Shown here one piece after another: positions 1 to 6,066 of a DNA stretch of 12,711 nt; the first letter of the stretch is position 1, and every line of letters starts with the position of its first letter. The DNA is from an uncultured Desulfovibrio sp. (GTDB lineage: Bacteria; Desulfobacterota; Desulfovibrionia; Desulfovibrionales; Desulfovibrionaceae), in assembly GCA_946490455.1 (NCBI GenBank), contig CAMLXE010000020.1:1-12711 (forward strand). The letters are read 5' to 3'. The notes under the pieces are model-generated. The model was not told where the DNA came from. It saw only the letters and a list, made by a program, of their open reading frames with translations, and did not search any database. Both the position numbers and the translations under genes were made by a program.

Positions 1-1130
1 TGTATCTCATTCTTTTTCAGATGGTGACGCGACCTGCACGTCAGAAAATTATCGGCGAAAGTGCACTCAAGTTTGTGGACCTTGGCCCACTTCGCCACTT
101 CCTGCCTCTCCTTGGAGCACGTCTGACCAGTATTGTTCCCGGTCAGGATGGTCTTCCTGCCCGCCTTGAGTCCTCAGCGATGCTGCCGGCCGAACTTGTT
201 ATTCCCAGCGACCTCCCCGCCGATGCCATAGAGGCACTCATTCTTGCGACTCCGGGCTGGGAACGGGAAATCAAACTCCATCTGGGAGAGCATCCTGAGG
301 GCAAAAATATTGCCCAACGCATGCTCCCCTTCCTCAGGAGTGCCCACCTGAACGTGCGGCTGACCGAAACAGGTGCAGACACGCTTCTCCAGATTGTCCC
401 CGGTGCCGTTGATCTGTCCCAAACGACCTCTTCCGGTATCAACCTGCTGGCCGCTGCCAGTCTGCTGGCCATGCCGGCCTTTGTCGGGGGAACCGTGCGC
501 CTGCATGGTCAATGGAACAGTCAGGATGACAATACCTGGAAGCAGATTGCACATCTCTTTACGGAAGCAGGACTGAACATCCATCCTCAGCCGGACTGCA
601 TGGAAACATCCATGACTCCGTCAGCCACAGAAACATCTATTCCTGAGACAGGGACCATACGGGACCTCCGCTCTCTCCCGTCCTTGTTCCTTCCCCTGGG
701 ACTTGCCCTCTCGCTCATTTCTGCAGTTCGCAACAAGGGTGGCGTCATGCCGCTCCTTCCTTCCGGACTGGACATGACTCTTGTTGACAGCTTCATTGGT
801 CAGCTGGGCCTGACTCGTGACGGAGAAACCCTTTCCGTGACGACCCCCTCCATGGCACCCTGGGCCAGCCCCTCTGTAGGTTGGGCACTTGCCCTCTCAC
901 TTGCGGCATTCCTCCGTCCCAATATCAAGCTGAGCAATCCCGGCATGATACAAAACTGCCTGCCGACATACTGGAATCTGTATAATACGCTGCCGACCCC
1001 CACACTGACGCGAAAGCCTTCCGAAGAACAGGAAGAGCAGACGACACCACGTCCTGCCAGACGCCGCGTCTTTGCCAGCCATACCCCAGAATCAGAAATG
1101 CCTGATGAAATTGTTTACTCAGAAGAATAA
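1..1130 (+). CDS. EPSP synthase-like protein (AroA-fold), 5' partial, catalytically degenerate
   Basis: The frame is open to the window edge and there is no ribosome site before the first ATG at 21, so the true start probably lies upstream. By recall, the visible part aligns with roughly residue 130 to the end of E. coli AroA (3-phosphoshikimate 1-carboxyvinyltransferase), so about 110-130 N-terminal residues are missing. Counting from the ATG at 21, residues 125-165 match the AroA stretch with the small-residue run ahead of G-T-V. Residues 212-325 match the C-terminal half. Only the Asp equivalent to E. coli Asp313 (Asp214, in RDLRSLP) seems kept. The KETDR motif reads SGLDM, the DHRMAM motif reads SVGWAL, and the position of Lys411 is Asn312. 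A charged tail of about 40 residues follows the fold. In Desulfovibrio a gene annotated as EPSP synthase sits in an aromatic amino acid cluster. This one may be a divergent enzyme or a non-catalytic paralogue. The fold is fairly sure; the activity is not. Confidence 0.72.
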   Translation, partial: YLILFQMVTRPARQKIIGESALKFVDLGPLRHFLPLLGARLTSIVPGQDGLPARLESSAMLPAELVIPSDLPADAIEALILATPGWEREIKLHLGEHPEGKNIAQRMLPFLRSAHLNVRLTETGADTLLQIVPGAVDLSQTTSSGINLLAAASLLAMPAFVGGTVRLHGQWNSQDDNTWKQIAHLFTEAGLNIHPQPDCMETSMTPSATETSIPETGTIRDLRSLPSLFLPLGLALSLISAVRNKGGVMPLLPSGLDMTLVDSFIGQLGLTRDGETLSVTTPSMAPWASPSVGWALALSLAAFLRPNIKLSNPGMIQNCLPTYWNLYNTLPTPTLTRKPSEEQEEQTTPRPARRRVFASHTPESEMPDEIVYSEE

Positions 1131-1155
1131 TCTCACGGCATAAGCTAATAAGACG

Positions 1156-1222
1156 AAAGGCGAGTTCTTTCACGGCACCGGTACCACCTTGCCGCTGAAA
1201 GGAACTCGCCTTCTATTTTGTT
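1156..1222 (+). terminator. Rho-independent terminator after the EPSP synthase-like gene
   Basis: AAAGGCGAGTTCTTT (from 1156) pairs with AAAGGAACTCGCCTT (ending 1212). A further CGGC (1172-1175) / GCCG (1191-1194) pair lies near the loop, and the stem is followed by TCTATTTTGTT. It starts 25 bases after the stop codon, so it isolates this gene from the dsr locus. Confidence 0.85.
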
Positions 1223-1512
1223 ATCACTTTTGCTCCTGAGCTTCTTCCAGTCACTCAGCTATGCCTTCCTCCAAAAATATTCGCAGTTCGCCATATCTCA
1301 TGGCAACCTATATTCTATGCTCCTGCCATATACGAGCCCAAATATTCTTGCCGACATCGTTGTCTGCCTGACACTTCTGGCTTCCATTCAGATTTTGCCT
1401 CCATTTTTCAACGCAAATGTCGACATCTTTTCAACCTACCCCCCATTGCATGAAGAAACCGATTATTGACAATATAAAACACTGTTCCGCAACGTTGTAG
1501 TATTCCAAATGA

Positions 1513-1528
1513 TGCCACCTGGATGGCA
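1513..1528. promoter_or_regulatory. Inverted repeat TGCCA-N6-TGGCA, possible operator
   Basis: Perfect 5-base arms flank a 6-base spacer. This is the 16-base geometry typical of CRP/FNR-family sites, although the arm sequence is not a consensus I know. It lies about 700 bases before dsrA, so its target is unclear. Confidence 0.25.
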
Positions 1529-1801
1529 CAGTATGTTGTTACTGCATTTCTACTATAAGTATCTCTTCAATTATCCTCCATATTATCAAAATCGACACAG
1601 GAAATCACGACCTTCAGCCTTGGCGAAACCCAAATGACTTCCGATTGTCGACATTCAAACGAAATAAAAAGATAATCCCCTCACATAAGGTAACTTTTTA
1701 CATCAGGCCACTCCCTAACTTTTGCTATCAATTACCTCAAATCATATGCTTTCTTAAGACAATGTCGAACAGCATTCTCATATATCACCTTCAAGAAAAC
1801 C

Positions 1802-1813
1802 TTGTTATAACAA
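1802..1813. promoter_or_regulatory. Perfect palindrome TTGTTATAACAA, possible operator
   Basis: A 12-base perfect palindrome in A+T-rich DNA. The half-sites TTGTTA/TAACAA resemble those of the redox repressor Rex, but the 6-base central spacer expected for Rex is absent. Candidate protein-binding site only. Confidence 0.25.
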
Positions 1814-1861
1814 TCACTAATAAAAACATTTTCGTCCCTCATACAGTTGGACATATTAGTA

Positions 1862-1877
1862 TAATTACATGTAATTA
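1862..1877. promoter_or_regulatory. Perfect 16-base palindrome TAATTACATGTAATTA, possible operator
   Basis: All eight base pairs match. It lies about 70 bases before the upstream promoter candidate at 1949-1977, a plausible position for an activator site. No regulator is assigned. Confidence 0.35.
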
Positions 1878-1948
1878 CTTATAATTTAGCTAATGTTTTC
1901 ATCAGCTCCCCACAGGTTTGCATACTGCTGTCATTGCATAAGCTATGG

Positions 1949-1977
1949 TTTACAAATTCATACCATCATCGTAATAT
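1949..1977 (+). promoter_or_regulatory. Candidate sigma-70 promoter, distal, for dsrA
   Basis: TTTACA (1949-1954), a 17-base spacer, then TAATAT (1972-1977). The -35 matches 5 of 6 consensus bases and the -10 matches 4 of 6. It would give a leader of about 245 bases. In such A+T-rich DNA a chance match is possible. Confidence 0.35.
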
Positions 1978-2069
1978 ATTGATATATAATATTAAAATTT
2001 TATTATAAACTCGAGAAAAATCCAATGTGCCAAAAATACTTTGTAGTCGGCCTTTTTCCTTTCCCCTCC

Positions 2070-2099
2070 TTGACACAATAATCTCAATCATGCTATGCG
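2070..2099 (+). promoter_or_regulatory. Candidate sigma-70 promoter, proximal, for dsrA
   Basis: A perfect TTGACA (2070-2075) is followed after 18 bases by TATGCG (2094-2099), preceded by TG at 2091-2092 in the extended -10 position. The -10 is poor but the -35 is ideal. Transcription would begin near 2106, leaving a leader of about 125 bases. Confidence 0.45.
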
Positions 2100-2182
2100 G
2101 ATAACCATGTAAGATTACTGAGACTTAAGATTTTTTTCTTCATCTTCAGGTAAGAAATCGTCTTGCGTCTTGGAATATCCGT

Positions 2183-2203
2183 AACCGCCGACCACAAGCG
2201 GTT
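2183..2203 (+). promoter_or_regulatory. Leader hairpin ahead of dsrA
   Basis: AACCGC (2183-2188) and GCGGTT (2198-2203) form a perfect 6-pair stem with a 9-base loop. It ends 15 bases before the GGAGG ribosome site (2219-2223) of dsrA. It might stabilise the mRNA or affect initiation; there is no run of T after it, so it is not a terminator. Confidence 0.3.
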
Positions 2204-2230
2204 CCCAAACAAACCAGTGGAGGTAAGGCA

Positions 2231-3547
2231 ATGGCAATCAAACATCCAACTCCCCTGTTGGATCAGCTCGAAACAGGGCCGTGGCCCAGCTTCGTGTCCG
2301 ACATCAAACAGGAAGCGGAACATCGGGCGCAAAACCCGAACAATATCGACTTCCAGATTCCTGCTGATGCTCCCGACGATCTTCTTGGTGTTCTTGAACT
2401 TTCCTATAAGGAAGGCGAAACGCACTGGAAGCATGGCGGTATCGTGGGCGTGTTCGGTTACGGTGGAGGCGTCATCGGCCGTTACTGTGACCAGCCCCAG
2501 ATGTTCCCTGGCGTCGCACATTTCCATACCGTGCGCGTGGCTCAGCCCTCCGGCAAATTCTACTCCACCGATTTTCTGCGCCAGCTCTGTGATATCTGGG
2601 AACTGCGTGGTTCCGGTATCACCAACATGCATGGTTCCACCGGAGATATCGTGCTGATTGGTACGCAGACCCCGCAACTGGAAGAAATTTTCCATGACCT
2701 GACCCACAAGCTCAACAATGACCTTGGGGGTTCCGGTTCCAACCTGCGTACGCCTGCTGCCTGTATGGGACAGAGCCGCTGTGAATATGCCTGCTACAAC
2801 ACGCAGGACATGTGCTATCAGCTGACTCAGGACTACCAGGATGAACTGCATCGTCCGGCCTTCCCGTACAAGTTCAAATTCAAATTTGACGGCTGCCCCA
2901 ATGGCTGCGTAGCGGCCATGGCTCGTTCTGACTTTGCCGTCATCGGTACCTGGAAAGACGACATCAAGATTGATCAGTCTGCCGTTCAGGCCTATGTCGG
3001 TGGCGAATTTGCTCCCAACGCCGGCGCTCACTCCGGACGTGACTGGGGCAAGTTTGACATCGAAGCCGAAGTCATCAATCTCTGCCCCTCCAAGTGCATG
3101 AAGTGGGATGGCAAGACTCTCTTCATCAACAATCATGAATGCGTACGCTGCATGCATTGTATCAATGTCATGCCTCGCGCTCTGCACATTGGTGATGAAC
3201 GTGGCGCATCCATCCTCTGCGGTGCAAAGGCCCCTGTAGTTGATGGCGCCCAGATGGGTTCTCTCCTTGTTCCCTTCATCTCGACTGAGGCTCCCTATAC
3301 CGAAATCAAGGAACTCATCGAAAAGATCTGGGACTGGTGGATGGAAGAAGGCAAGAACCGCGAACGTCTCGGCGAAACCATGAAGCGCCTCTCCTTCCAG
3401 AAGCTGCTTGAAGTAACCGAAGTTCCCGCCCTCGCCCAGCATGTCAAGGAGCCTCGTTCCAATCCGTACATCTTCTTCAAGGAAGAAGAAGTACCCGGCG
3501 GCTGGACCCGTGATCTTGCTGCCTACCGCTCCAGACATCAACGCTAA
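2231..3547 (+). CDS. dsrA: Dissimilatory sulfite reductase alpha subunit DsrA
   Basis: 438 residues, the normal DsrA length. With DsrB it forms the alpha2beta2 desulfoviridin-type enzyme that reduces sulfite in the cytoplasm, the terminal step of sulfite respiration, working with DsrC. The siroheme-coupled [4Fe-4S] ligands are seen as Cys178 and Cys184 (CMGQSRC) plus Cys222 and Cys226 (CPNGC). The inserted ferredoxin domain has Cys285 (in CPSKC) and Cys304, Cys307 and Cys310 (CVRCMHC), matching the known ligand pattern of Desulfovibrio DsrA. The ATG at 2231 is preceded at 7 bases by GGAGG (2219-2223). dsrB follows after 18 bases, so the two are co-transcribed. Codon use looks strongly biased, as expected for an abundant respiratory enzyme. 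Confidence 0.98.
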   Translation: MAIKHPTPLLDQLETGPWPSFVSDIKQEAEHRAQNPNNIDFQIPADAPDDLLGVLELSYKEGETHWKHGGIVGVFGYGGGVIGRYCDQPQMFPGVAHFHTVRVAQPSGKFYSTDFLRQLCDIWELRGSGITNMHGSTGDIVLIGTQTPQLEEIFHDLTHKLNNDLGGSGSNLRTPAACMGQSRCEYACYNTQDMCYQLTQDYQDELHRPAFPYKFKFKFDGCPNGCVAAMARSDFAVIGTWKDDIKIDQSAVQAYVGGEFAPNAGAHSGRDWGKFDIEAEVINLCPSKCMKWDGKTLFINNHECVRCMHCINVMPRALHIGDERGASILCGAKAPVVDGAQMGSLLVPFISTEAPYTEIKELIEKIWDWWMEEGKNRERLGETMKRLSFQKLLEVTEVPALAQHVKEPRSNPYIFFKEEEVPGGWTRDLAAYRSRHQR

Positions 3548-3565
3548 AGAGAAGGGAGAATCATC

Positions 3566-5020
3566 ATGGCGTTCATTTCTTCCGGCTATAATCCTGAAAA
3601 GCCGATGGAAGGCCGTATCTCCGATATTGGCCCTCGCAAATATGACGAGTTCTTCCCCGATGTCATCCGGAAGAACTTTGGCAAATGGCTGTACCATGAA
3701 ATCCTTGAACCCGGTGTTCTCGTCCATGTGGCCGAATCCGGTGACAAGGTCTATACCGTACGCGTCGGCGGCCCCCGCACCATGTCCATCACGCATATCC
3801 GTGAAATTTGCGACATCGCCGACAAGTACTGTGAAGGTCATGTCCGCTGGACGACCCGTAACAACATTGAATTCATGGTCACCGATGAAGCGACCCTCGC
3901 CGCCCTCAAGGCGGATCTCGCTTCCCGCAAGTTCCCGGCTGGCTCCAACAAATTCCCCATCGGGGGAACCGGCGCCGGCATCACCAACATCGTCCACACG
4001 CAGGGCTGGATTCACTGCCATACTCCCGCTACCGACGCTTCCGGTCCGGTTAAGGCCGTAATGGACACCATGTTCGACGATTTCCAGAACATGCGCCTGC
4101 CGGCCCCTGTCCGCATCTCCCTTGCCTGCTGCATCAACATGTGCGGTGCGGTACACTGCTCCGATATCGGTATTGTGGGTATTCACAGAAAGCCGCCCAT
4201 GATCGACGATCAGTGGGTCGATCAGCTCTGTGAAATTCCTCTGGCTGTAGCCGCCTGTCCTACTGCCGCCGTTCGGCCTGTCAAGACCGAATTTGAAGGC
4301 AAAAAGGTCAATTCCGTGGCCATCAAGCAGGATCGCTGCATGTACTGCGGTAACTGCTACACCATGTGCCCGGCTCTGCCCATTTCCGACAGTGAAGGCG
4401 ACGGTGTGGCCCTCATGGTTGGCGGTAAGATCTCCAACCGTATCTCCATGCCCAAGTTCTCCAAGGTTGTAGTCGCCTACATCCCCAACGAACCGCCTCG
4501 CTGGAATACGCTGACCAGCACCATCAAGCACATCATTGAAGTGTACTCCGAAAACGCCAACAAGTACGAACGCCTTGGTGACTGGGCCGAACGTATTGGC
4601 TGGGAATCCTTCTTTGAACTGACCGGCCTTGAATTCACGCATCATCTGATTGATGATTTCCGTGATCCCGCCTACTACACCTGGCGTCAGAGCACGCAGT
4701 TCAAGTTCTCTGATGTGGCTCTCGCAGCTCACGGCGGTGAAGAAGCCCATGCTTCCGGACAGGCTTCCGAAGTCACGGATGCAGACCGTGAGGTGGTCGT
4801 AGGATTCCTTAAGGAAAAACTGTCTCGTCCTGGTGCAAAGACGAAGTACTACTTCAAGGACTTCCTGGAACTCTTCCCCACCAAGAGTACCCGTGACGTC
4901 AAGCACGTTCTCTCCGTACTCGTGTCTGAAGAAACTCTGGAATACTGGTCTTCCGGCTCCACGACCATGTACGGCCTCAAGGGTGCCGGCAAGCAGGCTG
5001 GAACCGAAGGCGAAAAGTAA
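3566..5020 (+). CDS. dsrB: Dissimilatory sulfite reductase beta subunit fused to DsrD (DsrB-DsrD)
   Basis: 484 residues, about 100 longer than usual DsrB (near 381), because a DsrD domain continues in frame. The DsrB part (1-385) has siroheme/[4Fe-4S] cysteines 151 (HCHTP), 188, 189 and 193 (ACCINMC). Its ferredoxin domain has Cys231, Cys258, Cys261 and Cys264 (CPTAA and CMYCGNC). A linker rich in Ala, Gly, His and Ser (about 386-403) leads to a DsrD-like winged-helix domain (404-484) that carries the characteristic EYWSSGSTTMYGLKGAGKQA stretch. DsrD is normally a separate protein of about 78 residues and is reported to activate DsrAB. This fusion is known from Bilophila wadsworthia. GGGAG (3554-3558) sits 7 bases before the ATG, and there is no stop codon or internal ribosome site of note between the domains. 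Two hairpins follow the stop. Confidence 0.97.
   Translation: MAFISSGYNPEKPMEGRISDIGPRKYDEFFPDVIRKNFGKWLYHEILEPGVLVHVAESGDKVYTVRVGGPRTMSITHIREICDIADKYCEGHVRWTTRNNIEFMVTDEATLAALKADLASRKFPAGSNKFPIGGTGAGITNIVHTQGWIHCHTPATDASGPVKAVMDTMFDDFQNMRLPAPVRISLACCINMCGAVHCSDIGIVGIHRKPPMIDDQWVDQLCEIPLAVAACPTAAVRPVKTEFEGKKVNSVAIKQDRCMYCGNCYTMCPALPISDSEGDGVALMVGGKISNRISMPKFSKVVVAYIPNEPPRWNTLTSTIKHIIEVYSENANKYERLGDWAERIGWESFFELTGLEFTHHLIDDFRDPAYYTWRQSTQFKFSDVALAAHGGEEAHASGQASEVTDADREVVVGFLKEKLSRPGAKTKYYFKDFLELFPTKSTRDVKHVLSVLVSEETLEYWSSGSTTMYGLKGAGKQAGTEGEK
4775..5020 (+). other. DsrD domain within the DsrB-DsrD fusion
   Basis: Residues 404-484 of the fusion correspond to a complete DsrD (winged helix), from the DADREVVVGFL helix to the acidic C-terminus. 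In most sulfate reducers dsrD is the separate third gene of the dsrABD operon; none exists elsewhere in this window. Confidence 0.9.
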
Positions 5021-5030
5021 TTGTCTAGCT

Positions 5031-5068
5031 GTACCGTCGGGGAATCCCCCGGCGGTACTTCCAATTTT
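5031..5068 (+). terminator. Terminator-like hairpin after dsrB-dsrD
   Basis: GTACCGTCGGGG (5031-5042) pairs with CCCCGGCGGTAC (5047-5058), 12 pairs with one G-U and an AATC loop. The following tract TTCCAATTTTCT is only moderately U-rich, so it may act as a terminator or as a 3'-end stabiliser. Confidence 0.65.
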
Positions 5069-5121
5069 CTGCAAGTGTACGGTCATTCGACCTACGGGGG
5101 CGCTTCGCGGATATTATGGAC

Positions 5122-5156
5122 AACCGGGGAGGTTACAACCTTCCCGGTTTTCTGTT
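5122..5156 (+). terminator. Second hairpin terminator between dsrB-dsrD and the membrane protein pair
   Basis: AACCGGGGAGG (5122-5132) and CCTTCCCGGTT (5139-5149) pair over 11 positions with one G-U, around a TTACAA loop. The stem is followed by TTCTGTT. It lies 55 bases before the next start codon and could also act as a leader attenuator for the downstream genes. Confidence 0.7.
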
Positions 5157-5211
5157 ACACATACGCAGCCAAACAGATTCTTATGCCAACGTACCAGGAA
5201 AGGGACTCAGC

Positions 5212-5508
5212 ATGGCAGGGACCGTAAGACTCCGTCATCCTCAGACAGGAATTGTCAAGACTGGGCTGTATGGCTTCAGCTGGACAACACTGTTTTTCAG
5301 TGGCATTCCTGCTCTCTGTCGTGGCGATCTGATCACAGGGGTCATTGTCCTTCTGCTCTCTGCCTCCTCTTTCTGGATTGCTGCTGTCATCTGGGCCTTT
5401 GTCTATAACAGGGTATATACAACACGCCTGCTTGAATCCGGCTATATCTTTGACGATTCGCCGAGCAAGGTGGCGGAAGCCAAACGTAAACTGCGTATTC
5501 AGGACTAA
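5212..5508 (+). CDS. Small membrane protein of unknown function (first of a paralogous pair)
   Basis: 98 residues from the ATG at 5212. That start is chosen because AGGAAAGGG (about 5198-5206) precedes it; in-frame starts further up would put a terminator hairpin inside the gene. An N-terminal soluble stretch (VRLRHPQTG...TGLYGFSW) leads to a hydrophobic segment at about 23-36 ending in PALCRGD, then a transmembrane helix at about 40-66. A charged C-terminus (LLESGYIF, then a Lys/Arg/Glu helix) follows. No signal peptide or catalytic motif is visible. It is clearly related to the next gene: both have T-x-x-L-R-[HN]-P-x-T-G, Y-G-F-S and R-G-D near the first hydrophobic segment, and a matching C-terminal helix. 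I do not recognise a named family. The neighbouring gene starts 1 base after this stop codon, so the two are one transcription unit. Confidence 0.8.
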   Translation: MAGTVRLRHPQTGIVKTGLYGFSWTTLFFSGIPALCRGDLITGVIVLLLSASSFWIAAVIWAFVYNRVYTTRLLESGYIFDDSPSKVAEAKRKLRIQD

Positions 5509-5509
5509 C

Positions 5510-5917
5510 ATGGACAAGACAATTACTCTGCGTAATCCGGTAACGGGCAAGGAAAGAACAGGCTATTACGGATTCAGTCGTGATGCCCTCTACACAGGTG
5601 GCCTCATCTGGCTGCGCCGCGGGGACTTCTGGGCCTTTCTTACCTTTGTATGCACATGGCTCCCTCTCATCTGGATTTACTTCTTTGTTCCCCGGCAAGG
5701 TCTGATTGATACTATCTTTAACGGTGCAGAGACGGTGTTGGGAATTCCCAGCATAGGAATCGTCTACGGCTTTATCATCATTTATATGATAGCCTTTCAC
5801 ATCGTAGCCTCAGCGACCTGCAACAAGAAGCATACGATATTCATTCTGAATCGAGGCTTTGAACTGGACCCCAATGCTCCCAATCTTGAAGAAGCCCGCA
5901 AGGCTCTTGGACTGTAA
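5510..5917 (+). CDS. Small membrane protein of unknown function (second of a paralogous pair)
   Basis: 135 residues from the ATG at 5510, one base after the TAA of the preceding gene, so translational coupling is likely. The N-terminal motif TITLRNPVTGKERTGYYGFS and the LRRGD at 36-39 match its neighbour. The C-terminal FILNRGFELDPNAPNLEEAR matches RLLESGYIFDDSPSKVAEAK there. Between them it has two hydrophobic segments (about 41-60 and 79-101), one more than its paralogue, separated by an extra loop of some 20 residues. The single Cys104 is not in a known motif. Function is unknown. Its place between dsrB-dsrD and the CbiA/DsrN gene could be incidental, since terminators separate it from dsrB. 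Confidence 0.8.
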   Translation: MDKTITLRNPVTGKERTGYYGFSRDALYTGGLIWLRRGDFWAFLTFVCTWLPLIWIYFFVPRQGLIDTIFNGAETVLGIPSIGIVYGFIIIYMIAFHIVASATCNKKHTIFILNRGFELDPNAPNLEEARKALGL

Positions 5918-6066
5918 TCAGCTTCATGCAAGGCAGGGATGACTTCATACTTCCGCGGTACGCTCATTTCGGCAGCAACGCCCCATATGAATTCTCCCTG
6001 TCTGTCAGAAAGGCAACGCCCTGAGAGCCCTCAGATCTGCCCCGTCTGTCTCTGGAGTATCAAAAC

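Larger units (their letters stand above)
1223..2092. other. A+T-rich intergenic region, no convincing gene
   Basis: About 870 bases separate the first terminator from the proximal dsrA promoter candidate. A sample line (1801-1860) is 30% G+C, against 58% in a sample line of dsrA. The two longest + strand open frames (1218-1469, 83 codons, and 1645-1884, 79 codons) both start at TTG with no Shine-Dalgarno sequence and encode nothing I recognise. No tRNA, rRNA, insertion sequence or repeat array is visible. The region does hold several palindromes, listed separately, and is best read as a long regulatory or degraded spacer ahead of dsrA. Confidence 0.6.

Noticed and set aside
1218..1469. Possible 83-codon hydrophobic small protein
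   Set aside because: It begins at TTG inside the T-rich tail of a terminator, has no ribosome site, and shows no familiar sequence.
1524..1540. Sigma-54-like promoter TGGCAC...TTGTT
   Set aside because: The spacing between the two elements is one base too long for the strict -24/-12 geometry and the GC of the -12 box is missing.
1645..1884. Possible 79-codon protein in the A+T-rich gap
   Set aside because: It starts at TTG without a ribosome site, has an irregular composition and ends at a TAA just past a palindrome; it fits chance.
2093..5086. A 997-codon open frame on the minus strand opposite dsrAB
   Set aside because: It is antisense to two certain genes and has repetitive Gly/Asp/Val/His-rich composition typical of a shadow frame from biased codon use. 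No ribosome site or recognisable domain was seen.
5918..6066. Cobalamin riboswitch ahead of the CbiA-family gene
   Set aside because: The 149-base gap lacks the conserved B12-box sequence and is too short for the usual full element; no terminator hairpin is seen either.
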